A stretch of DNA of 64,000 nucleotides, from NCBI RefSeq assembly GCF_003932755.1, contig NZ_CP024202.1:868001-932000 (forward strand), read 5' to 3'. Positions 1 to 9,895 of the stretch are shown piece by piece. The notes under the pieces were generated by a model, which saw only the letters and a list, made by a program, of their open reading frames with translations, was not told the origin of the DNA and searched no databases. The position numbers and the translations under genes are program-made. Source of the stretch: Methylomicrobium sp. wino1 (GTDB lineage: Bacteria; Pseudomonadota; Gammaproteobacteria; Methylococcales; Methylomonadaceae). The first letter of the stretch is position 1, and every line of letters begins with the position of its first letter.

Positions 1-3000
1 CGCGGCATTGTTCAAGACCACCAGTTCGGCGGTTCGGTAAACATAATTGACAATCGCAAGGCTAAGGGTATCGGCCGGCAGTTCGCTTCCGTCGCGGATC
101 TCGACCTTGACCCGGTCATGCTTGATGCCTTTCGCCAATACCGTTAATTGCTGATTTTCGACAATCAGCAAATAACCGGTTTTCGCGCCTAAGCGCGCCA
201 TCACCGATTCCATGATCGTCACCAGTAAGGGTTTGAAATCGAGTTGTTGCGTGATCGTGCGAGTCGCTTGAACCAAATAGTCGACATCGAGCAATTGCGC
301 CAACGATTGCTCGGTCTGTTTACGCCTTTCGGTAACCGTGAACGAATATTGCTTCGCCAGTTGCGCCGTTTTGATCTCGGCGCCGCATTGCCGATAAATT
401 TTAACGGCCCGATTCAAATGATAAGCGGCATGATCGTGTTGCCTATCGAGCAGTATCTGTCCCAACCGTTCGTGTAAAAACGCTTGCAAAAATAGATATT
501 GCCGCGCCTTGGCCGAATCGATCGCATCCAAGCCATAGCGCCGGGCCTGACTGAAGTCGTCGGCGTGAAAGGCCCGCTCCATCATCATGAACAGCAAATA
601 GGGCTTCAAAATCGGCCCCAACGAGGACCAAACCTCGACCCGCTCCAAACATCTCGACAGATGATTTTGTTCGTCTCCGTCCAATGTTCGATACAGCCTC
701 AAACCATTGACGAAGCGAAAAACATACCAGAGCCGGTTGAGAATATTATCGCTCAAGCCGCGCAAATACGGCTCGGCCTTCGCTAGAAAAGCCTCTGCCT
801 GCCGATAATCGCCGAGATAATGGCTGCTAATTCCTTCTAAAGTGTAATAACCGCCGATCGACACAACATGCTTGTCTTGCTCCCAACGTTTTAACTTAGC
901 ATCGATTTGCGCCTCGGTCAGCTTGTTCCGGCCGGCATTCATTTCGTCGACCCAACCGACCAATACACTTTCGGCGAGCCCAAGCGATAGCGACAGATTA
1001 AATTTTTTCGAAAAGCGCCGGCACTCTTCGGCCACACTAATCACCTGATGTAAATCATTACCTTGATGGATCAAATGCCATAGATAAGGCCCGTAGGACA
1101 ATCCGGCGTTGTATAAATCGCCGCAATTTTTACCTCGGTGAATATTTTGCTGACATTGCTGAATGATATAATCGGAAGACCTTCGATTGTGCATATTGGT
1201 CCATAATATGCCGTTGATCCCCTTGGTTGCGCCGAAGGTATCGGGGTAGCGCTCCGATAAGGCGAGGCCGAGGTCTTCATAACGAAACGACATGTCGTAT
1301 TTATCCTGACGCTGCAAATACAAGCCGACCATCGAAAAACCGTAAATCACCGTTTCATCGACACCGCCGGCCAAACAGTTTTGCGTCGACTGAATCGCGG
1401 AAAGATACAATTGCGGTACCATGCCGGCCAAGTAATAATCCGGTATCAATTCGCTATAGATACCGGTTTCGATCCGCGTCGCGCGATCGCCGCTAGGTAT
1501 AATATCGAGAATTTGCTGCCAGACATCGCCATGCCCTTGATGAATTTGTTCCAGAATACTTTCTGCACGCTGCAACGCCTCATTGTCATCTTCCGGAATC
1601 GCGCGGCTAAAATAGTTCAAACCGCGGTTACCCAATTCAATCGCCTCTTTGAACTTGCCCATCGACGACAAGCCCGTGGTCTGCTCGTACAAGCAATCGA
1701 CCCGATCCAGATCGCTTTTCGCTTTTTCAATCAAGGTATTGAGTATCGCCTCCGAAGCCGGCTGATTGCCGAGCGCCATTTCGGTTCTGGCCAAATATTT
1801 ATGCAAATCGAATAAAAATTCATAATCGCCGTCCCAGTCCGGATTGGGATACAAGCCTTTGGCCTGTGCAAAGAAAAAATTGGCGTTATCCATCGCCAGT
1901 GCCTTCATCGCGGCAATTCCGGCATGGTAATTAAATATGACCTCTTGTTTGAGCCGCTCCTCGTTGGGATTTTGTGGGCGACCACCTTCCAAATGTTCGA
2001 CGATCGCGAATAAGTTCGACTGCGTTTCTAGGTCGGCGTTTTCGGGAATCGCTTCAACATAGGATTGTGCGATACGTTCATGAACGTCGCGCTTTTTCGT
2101 TTCATCCATGAAACTTTCAACCGCCGCTTGAACTTGGTCGTGAAAAAAATAGAGTTGATTTTTTTCACGCAATAAAATGTTATCAACGAAGGCTTCCGAC
2201 AGTAATTGATATAACACCGACATTTCGATACCTGCGGCGCGCGCCAAATCTTCGGCTTGAAAGCGCGCGCCCAAGCAGGCGCCGATCATCAACATGTCGA
2301 GCGTTTGACGATTTAGCTTGGTAATTTTGTCCTTAAATAAATCTAATGCCGTATCGGGAATTTCGGTATGCCGTAATTGTTGGTCATCCCAAGTCCAGAT
2401 ACCGTCATCGCCCAAATGCAAATGCCGGTAACTGTGCAGCCAGCGCAAACTTTCATTGACGAACAACGGATTGCCCGCCGAGGTCTGAAATATGATCTCG
2501 GCCAATGCTTCGGTCCGAACCGGATAGGTATTGAGAATATAGGCCGTCATCAAATTGACTTCATGTAAGCCCAAAGCATTCAGACGAATCTCCAACAAAG
2601 GCCGGTCATCGCGCTTGATACGTTCGATCAAGCGATTCAATCGATGGCCGGCATCGACTTCGTTATGCCGGTAAGCGCCCACCCAAAACAGCCAAGGATA
2701 TTCCGCCGAATTGTCGAAAAGGCTTTCCAGAACATCGAAGGTTGCACCATCGCACCATTGCAAATCGTCGATGAACAAGGTTAACGGGTTTTCTGCACTG
2801 GCCAGCGCGGCGATAAATCGGCCGATGGTATCGTTGAATCGATTGCGTGCTTCGACCGGCGGCAAATCGGAAACGTTCGGCTGAGGCCCGATGATCAGTT
2901 CCAATTCCGGAATCAAATCGATCATCAAGCGGCCGTTGTCGCCCAATTGCTCGCCGATGCGCTTACGCCAGTAGTCGATCCTATCCTTGTCCTCGGATAA

Positions 3001-4143
3001 TAATGTTTTGATCAAGCTCGTGAACGCTTGTATCAAGGTGCTATAAGGGATGTGTTTTTTGAACTGATCGAACTTACCGGATGTGAAATAGCCGGAATGA
3101 GCGACAATGGGCAATTGCAGTTCCTGAATCAGCCGGGTCTTGCCGATGCCCGATAAACCGGAAATCAACGCGGCGCGAAAGACGCCCGAGCAGACCTTTT
3201 TGAATTCTCCCAACAATTGCTGCTTTTCTTTGTCTCGTCCGACCATCACCGATGGAATCGTAATCCGGTTGCTGAAATCACGCTGCTTCAAAACGAAATC
3301 GTCGATACGCCGTTCCGTCCGCCACTGCGTCAAACAAATGCGCAGATCGTTTGCCAGGCCGGAGGCGGTTTGATAGCGTTTTTCGGGAGCTTTTTCCAAA
3401 AGCAATGCAATAATATTGCTCAAAGCCGTCGGTATTAGCGGATCAATTTGGTTTAAAAGCTCAGGCGTTTCGGCAAGATGCGAATGTACGATTGCGATCG
3501 GGTCGTTAAATGAAAACGGCGCCTTACCGGTTAGACAGGCATAAAGCACCATGCCCAAAGAATACAAATCGGTCGCGTAATTCACCGTGTATTTGATACG
3601 CCCGGTCTGTTCCGGCGAAAGATAAGGCAAGGTCTGCGTACGAAAATGCGGATCGTAAATAAAATGACTGACCTGATTGATATCGAGGATACGAATGTCG
3701 TCGATGATCCGGACGGATAAATTATCCGGTCGGATCAAAATATTGGTCGGCTTGATACTTTTATGAATATGCCCGGCTTTATGGATCTCTTCGAGCCGTT
3801 CGGCCAACGCGACGGCGATCGTCAGCACACGTTCGATATCCGGTTCCGAACCGATCGACAAACATTCGGACAACGGCTTGGCATCGATATAAGGCTGCCG
3901 CAATACCAGCCTGCCGTTTTCTCTGCTGAGGATTTCCGGAATAATGCTATGCGGTATGGCTAATTGGCTGAGCAAGTCGATTTGTTGCCGAACATAATCG
4001 CCAATACCCTTCACGCAAAAACGAAGCTTGATATCTTTTAAAACGACTAATTCCGAAGTACGAACATGCTGCGCTTTAAAAACATTTGCGTGCATGCTTT
4101 CGCCAAGCTTTTCGAGGATACTGTGATTTAAAAATTGGGTCAT
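1..4143 (-). CDS. Large Ser/Thr kinase-like / AAA ATPase / TPR / GAF signalling protein (C-terminus outside window)
   Basis: The frame is open from an ATG at 4143 down to base 1, about 1,380 residues, and continues outside the window. Residues 1-270 form a protein-kinase fold: a conserved Lys in VVLKDIK, a catalytic-loop equivalent HKSIKPTN (about residues 124-131) and DDI where DFG is expected. A predictive-ATPase domain follows, with Walker A GLSGIGKT (about 329-336) and Walker B LTLFIDD (about 450). A long helical TPR-like region runs to about 1,280, then a GAF domain starts. This is the layout of the trifunctional kinase/ATPase/GAF sensor family, which usually ends in a histidine kinase or cyclase domain; that end is not visible. 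The altered HRD and DFG motifs are usual for this family and leave kinase activity uncertain. It is transcribed away from the gene at 4344. Confidence 0.88.
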   Translation of the reverse strand, partial: MTQFLNHSILEKLGESMHANVFKAQHVRTSELVVLKDIKLRFCVKGIGDYVRQQIDLLSQLAIPHSIIPEILSRENGRLVLRQPYIDAKPLSECLSIGSEPDIERVLTIAVALAERLEEIHKAGHIHKSIKPTNILIRPDNLSVRIIDDIRILDINQVSHFIYDPHFRTQTLPYLSPEQTGRIKYTVNYATDLYSLGMVLYACLTGKAPFSFNDPIAIVHSHLAETPELLNQIDPLIPTALSNIIALLLEKAPEKRYQTASGLANDLRICLTQWRTERRIDDFVLKQRDFSNRITIPSVMVGRDKEKQQLLGEFKKVCSGVFRAALISGLSGIGKTRLIQELQLPIVAHSGYFTSGKFDQFKKHIPYSTLIQAFTSLIKTLLSEDKDRIDYWRKRIGEQLGDNGRLMIDLIPELELIIGPQPNVSDLPPVEARNRFNDTIGRFIAALASAENPLTLFIDDLQWCDGATFDVLESLFDNSAEYPWLFWVGAYRHNEVDAGHRLNRLIERIKRDDRPLLEIRLNALGLHEVNLMTAYILNTYPVRTEALAEIIFQTSAGNPLFVNESLRWLHSYRHLHLGDDGIWTWDDQQLRHTEIPDTALDLFKDKITKLNRQTLDMLMIGACLGARFQAEDLARAAGIEMSVLYQLLSEAFVDNILLREKNQLYFFHDQVQAAVESFMDETKKRDVHERIAQSYVEAIPENADLETQSNLFAIVEHLEGGRPQNPNEERLKQEVIFNYHAGIAAMKALAMDNANFFFAQAKGLYPNPDWDGDYEFLFDLHKYLARTEMALGNQPASEAILNTLIEKAKSDLDRVDCLYEQTTGLSSMGKFKEAIELGNRGLNYFSRAIPEDDNEALQRAESILEQIHQGHGDVWQQILDIIPSGDRATRIETGIYSELIPDYYLAGMVPQLYLSAIQSTQNCLAGGVDETVIYGFSMVGLYLQRQDKYDMSFRYEDLGLALSERYPDTFGATKGINGILWTNMHNRRSSDYIIQQCQQNIHRGKNCGDLYNAGLSYGPYLWHLIHQGNDLHQVISVAEECRRFSKKFNLSLSLGLAESVLVGWVDEMNAGRNKLTEAQIDAKLKRWEQDKHVVSIGGYYTLEGISSHYLGDYRQAEAFLAKAEPYLRGLSDNILNRLWYVFRFVNGLRLYRTLDGDEQNHLSRCLERVEVWSSLGPILKPYLLFMMMERAFHADDFSQARRYGLDAIDSAKARQYLFLQAFLHERLGQILLDRQHDHAAYHLNRAVKIYRQCGAEIKTAQLAKQYSFTVTERRKQTEQSLAQLLDVDYLVQATRTITQQLDFKPLLVTIMESVMARLGAKTGYLLIVENQQLTVLAKGIKHDRVKVEIRDGSELPADTLSLAIVNYVYRTAELVVLNNAA

Positions 4144-4343
4144 GCCATTAGGAGAATCATTGCGGGTTAGAAGAAATACCTAGGGCACGACGACTATAGC
4201 ATTTTCCCGAACAATGTCAGGGTTTTATCGACTTTGGTATCATAGCGCTTTCAAGCCTAAACCCGATAGCTATCCGCTCAACCGGATTTTTCCTCGCTAT
4301 CTCTATGTTCAATTATGGTTATCACAAACTTACAGGAAGTCTC

Positions 4344-4826
4344 ATGTCGAGTCACCATTTTTTACAACACAGTAACAACGATCTCAAACTTCACTGGACC
4401 GTCGCCGGGCTGACCCTTACATCCGTAGCAGCCTATTTGATTGTTTGCCATCTAGCCGGCGAACAATGGCGGATTCATCTCCCGGAAGATCAACGCGTCC
4501 TGATTCGTACCCTCTTTTATGTGCTCGCCATCATCGGTTTTCCGGTGACTAACTTGCTCCGCCATATTCAGTTGCGTCTCAATCAAACCATGCCTGGTCC
4601 AAAGCCGGCCAAGCACCGTTATTTGCTTACCGTGATCGTATCGATGGGACTGGCTGAAACTGTCGCATTGATGGGCTTGGTGATATTCCTGTTGGGAGAC
4701 GATTACAACACCCTTTATATTTTTACCGCGTTGTCGGTTTTGGCCGTGTTCCTGTACCGCCCTAAAGCCGATGAATATCGGGAAATAATGGTCGCGCTGG
4801 CAAACCGGGAAGACGATGACGATTAA
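4344..4826 (+). CDS. Small four-helix inner-membrane protein, unknown function
   Basis: About 160 residues. The ATG at 4344 is preceded by AGGAAG at good spacing and is preferred over the ATG at 4305. Four hydrophobic segments are visible (around WTVAGLTLTSVAAYLIV, LFYVLAIIGFPVTNLL, LTVIVSMGLAETVALMGLVI and YIFTALSVLAVFLY), with a charged acidic tail ending in EDDDD. This makes an integral inner-membrane protein very likely. I recognise no family with certainty. It is convergent with the kinase gene that ends 5 bases downstream at 4832, and divergent from the giant kinase gene, so it is probably a single-gene transcript. Confidence 0.8.
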   Translation: MSSHHFLQHSNNDLKLHWTVAGLTLTSVAAYLIVCHLAGEQWRIHLPEDQRVLIRTLFYVLAIIGFPVTNLLRHIQLRLNQTMPGPKPAKHRYLLTVIVSMGLAETVALMGLVIFLLGDDYNTLYIFTALSVLAVFLYRPKADEYREIMVALANREDDDD

Positions 4827-4831
4827 TACAT

Positions 4832-6466
4832 TCAGCGAATGGTAAATTCCAGTATTTTGATGACGACCCGGTAGTTTTCTTTGAGTTTTTCCGGATCAAA
4901 AACATTGATGAGGTCGATCGGCAAAGCATCGGGGCTTGCTATGGCGATCACTTGGTCGGTGCCTTTCGGCTCTCCGATATCGATTGTAAAATCGCCCTCT
5001 TCCGGCGGAATCCGGTAGCGGTTGCCGGGAAGACTATAATTATTTTCCTGATAGGGATTGGGATATACCCAACCCACGGCCCCCGCCGCATCGATTACGG
5101 CGATGTAGACATACAGGGCTTGCTCGACCTGAAAATCGACCACCAAACTTTCTCCGATTTTAAAGTCGGTTTTGTTGATCGAAACAGTAATGATGTGCTC
5201 GGGTAAGGAATTTTGATCGATTTTGCCGTTTAACGGTGTTGAAACTTCTGCAGTTTTCTCATTTGCGACCGACTTCTCCGCGTCACGTTGCGTAGCGGTT
5301 TTATCCATCGGCCGTTCGGTTGGCGAATCGGTTTCCGGTTTTTCAATCGAATCCCGATCCCAAAAAGGCCGAATCATTACCGCCGCACCCAGCAATATCA
5401 CCACCGGTAAGGCATAATAAATGGTCTTATAAGGCTTGTTCCGGGACACCAAACCTTTTAGCAACGTTTCAATACTATCGGTACGGTCTTCGCGCTTGAG
5501 CTGCAGCGCCTTTTTCAATGCATTCCATTGTCGGCTATTGAGCGATCGAATCGGTTTGGGACGGGCGTTTTGTTGCAAACAATCATCGGCACGCTGCCGG
5601 TTGAACGGATGAAAGCCGGCGAACAATTCATAAGCCACGCAAGCCAACGCATAAATATCGTCCCGAGGATCCGGCGTTCCGCCTTGCAACATCTCCAGCG
5701 TTGCGTAAGCCGGCGTCATACCGCCAAGCACACCGGCATCGAAACTTGCCACCCGAGAAAAATTCTGAAGCCGCGCGATGCCGAAATCCAATATCTTGAC
5801 TCGATTATGGATATCGATGAATACGTTAGAGGGCTTAAAATCCGAATGGATAATCCCTTTTGCATGCGCATGGCTCAACGCAGCGCAAATTTGCTTAATA
5901 ATCGCCAATGCTTCGGAATGTTCGAGCCCCGCCGGATGGTTTTTGACGATTTTGTCCAGCGTAACGCCTTCCAGATATTCCATCGTCATGAATACGATCG
6001 GACCGTCTCTGTCGAAATCGTAAACGGTCAAAATATTCGGATGCGCCAGCGATTGGGTTTTTCTGGCTTCACTATGCATGGCCTTCAATAATTCGGGATT
6101 AGCCCTGAACTCGTCATTCAGCACCTTGACCGCAATAAAGGCTGAATTGCCGGCTTCGATATCGCGCCGGTCCAAGGCTTTATAAACGCTGCCCATGCCC
6201 CCCGTTCCGATTTTCTCCAAAAGGTCATAACGATTTTTCAATACCGAGCCCGAACCCGGAGTCACTGAGCCGTCGGCATAAGGACTTCCTTCATCAAAAC
6301 CGGTCGCTGTTTTACCGATTCCGCCAGTCGCTCCGAAGAGTTCGTGCTGCGTTCGTGCCGAATATAAATCCGAATTGCCTTCGGTTCGGCGCGGCTTTTG
6401 TTGAATGATCGTTTCATCCGACTCTGTAGTTCGGTTGACGGCTGATTCTTTAGGATCTCGATCCAT
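4832..6466 (-). CDS. Membrane-anchored Ser/Thr protein kinase with C-terminal DUF4384 domain
   Basis: About 544 residues from the ATG at 6466; a TTG at 6490 would add eight residues, and neither start has a clear ribosome site. A Thr-rich N-terminal linker precedes a Hanks-type kinase domain: glycine loop IGTGGMGSVYKA (about 87-98), AVKVL lysine, catalytic loop HSDFKPSN and intact LDFGIA. The HRD arginine is Ser, so this is a non-RD kinase. One membrane helix (YYALPVVILLGAAVMI, about 355) separates it from a likely periplasmic DUF4384 domain with the motif VYPNPYQENNYSLPG. The same C-terminal domain occurs on the CsgG-like lipoprotein at 38575, which suggests a shared ligand or partner. It lies 46 bases downstream of the cyclase gene, so it is the last gene of a three-gene operon. 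Confidence 0.9.
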   Translation of the reverse strand: MDRDPKESAVNRTTESDETIIQQKPRRTEGNSDLYSARTQHELFGATGGIGKTATGFDEGSPYADGSVTPGSGSVLKNRYDLLEKIGTGGMGSVYKALDRRDIEAGNSAFIAVKVLNDEFRANPELLKAMHSEARKTQSLAHPNILTVYDFDRDGPIVFMTMEYLEGVTLDKIVKNHPAGLEHSEALAIIKQICAALSHAHAKGIIHSDFKPSNVFIDIHNRVKILDFGIARLQNFSRVASFDAGVLGGMTPAYATLEMLQGGTPDPRDDIYALACVAYELFAGFHPFNRQRADDCLQQNARPKPIRSLNSRQWNALKKALQLKREDRTDSIETLLKGLVSRNKPYKTIYYALPVVILLGAAVMIRPFWDRDSIEKPETDSPTERPMDKTATQRDAEKSVANEKTAEVSTPLNGKIDQNSLPEHIITVSINKTDFKIGESLVVDFQVEQALYVYIAVIDAAGAVGWVYPNPYQENNYSLPGNRYRIPPEEGDFTIDIGEPKGTDQVIAIASPDALPIDLINVFDPEKLKENYRVVIKILEFTIR

Positions 6467-6512
6467 GGTTCGGTATGTGTTTAATGTCAATGAATCGGGG
6501 AATGCGCCGGAA

Positions 6513-8651
6513 TCATTTTTCGTCCAAATGCCAGACGCCGTCGGCGCCCAATAAACGTCTTTCCAGCCATTTCGTTATCGTGCTTCGATCCTTTCGGTAA
6601 ACTTCGGGACATTCCGATGTCGCCGAGCCATACGTTTCGATTCCGGTCAGCCAATTTTCCCAAGCGGCAATCGCATCCGACGAAAAACGCGGGTCGCCGG
6701 CATGACCCACGGCATATAAGTTTGCCGGTTCGTTCCTGCCCTTGACTTGCAGGCGCCCTAAGCGCCGGGCCGGATAATTCAATTGCCGGGCTGCGCCGAT
6801 AAAGTCTTCGGTGACGATGATCTCGGTATTGAACAAGCGGGTCAGGCTTTCCACTCGCGCGGCCAGATTCATCGGATCGCCTAAAATACCGAATTTTCTG
6901 ACGCCTTTTTTCGGCCCCAGATCGCCCATCACCACCGAACCCGCAGTCAAGCCGACACCGGCGTCGATAATCGCATGAATCCGTTTGAGCACATCGGCTT
7001 CAATTTTTCGATCATAGCGCTCTTCGAGCGTCGCAAAAAAACGTTTTTGCAATGTGACCAATTCCAACGCGGCCTGCAATGCATTGGCGCATGCCGATAC
7101 ATTCTCCCCTTCGTTGCATTGATAGGGCCAATAATAGCAAACCATATCGCCGACATAATCCTCCAACCAGCCATTGTATTTATCCTGAAGAATCAATGAG
7201 GTTTCACTCAAATAATCGTTCATTAGATTCAGCACTTCGGCCGGATCCTTAATGAAACCGGTCACGGTCGTATACCCGGCCAAATCGCTCATCAATACCA
7301 GCGCGAATCGACGCCGGTTTTGAAAGGTCTCGTTGGGTTTTAAGCTTATCAATAAATTATGAATTTGCCTCGGCATATAGTTGATAATCAGCTTGCCTTC
7401 CCGCGAACCGATGATCAAATGCATCCCTATCGTTTGGCCGACACCTGCGATAAAAACGATCATACTAGCCGTTACCGGCCAAAGTTGAACTAAGTCGTTC
7501 AAATAGCACAAAGACCCGACAGCAGCAATAAACAAGCCGCCGATAAGCCAAACAAAGCTCTGTTTCAAATAAGCGCCCGATAGGACGCCGATCATGGCCG
7601 CCGTCAAAAACAATGCCGCTTTTACCGGTAACGCGGGCGCTCTCGGATGATCTCGATTCAATAGCGTCTCGACCGCATCGGCCAAAAACTGCGCTCCGTG
7701 AGTCGGCAAATGAGGGCCGAACAAACCCGTCGTCATCGGCGTCACCAACACGTCGGTGGCTTCGTCGGGTGCAGTCAACTGAAACACGGCAACTTTATCC
7801 CTCAATAACGCGGCAGTCTGCTCTGCAATTTCGCTATCGCAAGACGCCAAGCGACTGACCGGTATCATCGGCCTATTGCCTTCTTCGGATATGACGAACT
7901 GCGGCTTGCTCAACCGTATTCGGCGGCATGGATGGCGGCCGTCGCATAGTTCGTCATCGGGTCCGTGCAAATATTCGTCGCCGGTATTTTGCGGAAGGAT
8001 AAATCGAGTCAGAGCAACGACGGCATGATCCGGGCTCAAATCCAACCATCGTGAGATGGGGCTGTTATTTTTAGTGACCAAGCGGTCGCTTGCTACCAAA
8101 CCGTGTTCGGGTACTGCGAAAGCGGCCTCCAAGCCGTACAGCAAGAAATCGGGAAGCGCTTCTTGACCGCTAAAATAGGGGGCAATTTTGAAATGTTCGA
8201 TAGCAAAGGCCGGCATTTGCAAAGGCGCGTTGCCTAATTCGCTATTACTCATTCGGCATTCGCCGGTAGGGGAAGCAGCACATCGAGGCTGCGACCATTG
8301 CACGGCGCCGGAGGGTTCGATACAAGCGGCATAAGGCATTCTGCCTTCCATTTCTTTCGAAACGACCGCGTCGAGAAAAACGCCCTTACCGCCAGCGGCA
8401 ATAATTCGTTCCGTAGCTTTGGCAAAAAGCGGTAAAGCCTGTTTACGGCCGACATCGATCGGGACGCCGTGATCCAAAACCACAACCGCAGTGTACCGCC
8501 AATCTTCCCGTGCTTGAAAGACCAACGCGGAATCGTGAATCCAGTCGTCGATAGCGGTATCCGCCAAGCGGTCCAGAATCAAGCCGGCCAAAAATGCCGC
8601 CGCGATTAGCGGTATCAACACAATCCATCGGTTGATCGGTAAATCAAGCAT
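6513..8651 (-). CDS. CHASE2-domain adenylate/guanylate cyclase
   Basis: About 712 residues. An N-terminal membrane helix is followed by a CHASE2 extracytoplasmic sensor region (about 40-330), three closely spaced membrane helices (about 335-430) and a class III cyclase catalytic domain. The cyclase core is clear: LVLMSDLAGYTTVT with its metal-binding Asp, EDYVGDMVCYYW and the FGILGDPMNLAARVESL block. Its ATG at 8651 overlaps the stop of the upstream gene (TGATG), which favours this start over an in-frame ATG at 8726. It should make a cyclic nucleotide in response to a periplasmic signal. Both Crp-family genes in this window (9896 and 50490) are possible readers of it; that is inference. Confidence 0.92.
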   Translation of the reverse strand: MLDLPINRWIVLIPLIAAAFLAGLILDRLADTAIDDWIHDSALVFQAREDWRYTAVVVLDHGVPIDVGRKQALPLFAKATERIIAAGGKGVFLDAVVSKEMEGRMPYAACIEPSGAVQWSQPRCAASPTGECRMSNSELGNAPLQMPAFAIEHFKIAPYFSGQEALPDFLLYGLEAAFAVPEHGLVASDRLVTKNNSPISRWLDLSPDHAVVALTRFILPQNTGDEYLHGPDDELCDGRHPCRRIRLSKPQFVISEEGNRPMIPVSRLASCDSEIAEQTAALLRDKVAVFQLTAPDEATDVLVTPMTTGLFGPHLPTHGAQFLADAVETLLNRDHPRAPALPVKAALFLTAAMIGVLSGAYLKQSFVWLIGGLFIAAVGSLCYLNDLVQLWPVTASMIVFIAGVGQTIGMHLIIGSREGKLIINYMPRQIHNLLISLKPNETFQNRRRFALVLMSDLAGYTTVTGFIKDPAEVLNLMNDYLSETSLILQDKYNGWLEDYVGDMVCYYWPYQCNEGENVSACANALQAALELVTLQKRFFATLEERYDRKIEADVLKRIHAIIDAGVGLTAGSVVMGDLGPKKGVRKFGILGDPMNLAARVESLTRLFNTEIIVTEDFIGAARQLNYPARRLGRLQVKGRNEPANLYAVGHAGDPRFSSDAIAAWENWLTGIETYGSATSECPEVYRKDRSTITKWLERRLLGADGVWHLDEK

Positions 8652-9379
8652 CAAAAAGTGCGGGTAAACTTTTGGCCCGTTCTTGTTGCCGGATAACGGT
8701 AGTCTTTGATGACGGCTTCGACACAATCCGAAAACCGGCCGCCTTCAGATCCTATGGACGATAGCGTAACGGACTCGGCGCGCCCCATCGAATCGACGTT
8801 CCATTGAACCGTGATTTTGCCGTCGACTTGAAAAAGATTCCGGCACAGTCCGATTTCAGGCTCTATGGCCTCGAAGATTTCGTCGATGCCGGCTTGCCGT
8901 TCATCGGCCGAATAGTTTCGCATCTTGACCGAAGTCGACATCGCAAGTTGCCCGCTGCCTAAGGTCTCGGAACGCTTGATCGCCGCGATAGCGCAAAAGA
9001 ATACGTTACTGCCGCCATGAACGCCGTCGCATTTGAGTTTATGGTCCACCCATCCGGTGCAATTTTTCAAATCGGTCGGCGTAATCCACGGCAAAAACAA
9101 GCTCGATACCGTGACTTCAAGCGGTGCGGACGAACCGTTTTGACAAACGAGTTGAAAATCCGCATCGGTTTCAGGCTTAGGTAACGATTTGATCCATAAT
9201 CTTGCGTCCCGGCTTAATTTAAAGACAGTCCCCAGGCCGACTTCGTTTCCCTTGGCGCAACGATCGTTTACGACTTCGACGCCTTGACTCTTGGCATCCA
9301 GATATTGGATGTTACTGCACTCCGAGGCCTGAACTTCAAGCCCCGTCAGTACTAAAAACGTAACGACTATGGTTTTCAT
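8651..9379 (-). CDS. Exported protein with AgmX/PglI-type C-terminal domain
   Basis: About 242 residues. The ATG at 9379 starts a signal peptide (MKTIVVTFLVLTGLEVQA) and has GGAGG nine bases upstream; the longer frame to 9496 lacks such features. The mature part is Cys-rich (Cys near residues 20, 39, 94, 117, 125 and 140). It ends in an AgmX/PglI C-terminal-like, TonB-C-like segment around VQWNVDSMGRAESVTL and VIKDYRYPAT. The protein is probably periplasmic and protein-interacting. It is the first gene of an operon with the CHASE2 cyclase (overlapping stop and start) and the DUF4384 kinase, so it may present a periplasmic cue to one of them. Confidence 0.75.
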   Translation of the reverse strand: MKTIVVTFLVLTGLEVQASECSNIQYLDAKSQGVEVVNDRCAKGNEVGLGTVFKLSRDARLWIKSLPKPETDADFQLVCQNGSSAPLEVTVSSLFLPWITPTDLKNCTGWVDHKLKCDGVHGGSNVFFCAIAAIKRSETLGSGQLAMSTSVKMRNYSADERQAGIDEIFEAIEPEIGLCRNLFQVDGKITVQWNVDSMGRAESVTLSSIGSEGGRFSDCVEAVIKDYRYPATRTGQKFTRTF

Positions 9380-9572
9380 AACAAATGACCTCCGGCAAAA
9401 CTCTGTTGAGTTACAACTTATTTTGACTACTCTATTGATAAAAGAACAATATTCGTCAACTTGCATTAAACGATTCGGGCTAAAACGCCCTTTCATTTAT
9501 TATGGTAAGCAATTAATTCTTTAATGTGCTAGCTTTGTAAATCAATATAAGGAAAAGCGATTTTTGCCAATG

Positions 9573-9850
9573 TATACCTTTCGCACTTCAAATTTCGGCA
9601 GTGCCAGAGGAGGCGCCTGGGTGTTCGGTCGATTTTTGCTCCTGCAAAATCGACATTCACGCCATCCATGGCGCTCATAAAGGCTTTGCCAGCATGGAGC
9701 TGGCATAGAGCCTACATGGACGTATTCACCCAGCACCTAAATTCCATAGTCCATTGGCTATGCTTAACCATCTGGGATAATTTAGGTGCTGGGTTCACGG
9801 CGTCCTTTAACGGACACCCAGGCGCCGAATTTTGATCTACGACGGGTATA
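9573..9850. repeat. Dispersed TATACC-ended element, copy A (278 bp)
   Basis: Left end TATACCTTTCGCACTTCAAA and right end, read inward on the other strand, TATACCCGTCGTAGATCAAA, each followed by TTCGGC. The ends form imperfect inverted repeats. The same two ends occur at 10718-10801 and 36719-36875 in the opposite orientation. The interior carries a hairpin module (CCCAGCACCTAAATT with its complement AATTTAGGTGCTGGG) that also occurs inside an unrelated element at 32209. There is no coding capacity, so it looks like a non-autonomous MITE-like repeat. Confidence 0.75.
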
Positions 9851-9895
9851 AATCGCCGAAATCATTACTTGATAACCAATCAAAGCAGAGTCGCC

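Noticed and set aside
9542-9736. 64-codon frame in repeat A
   Set aside because: It lies in a non-coding dispersed element; the similar text in element C is not in the same frame.
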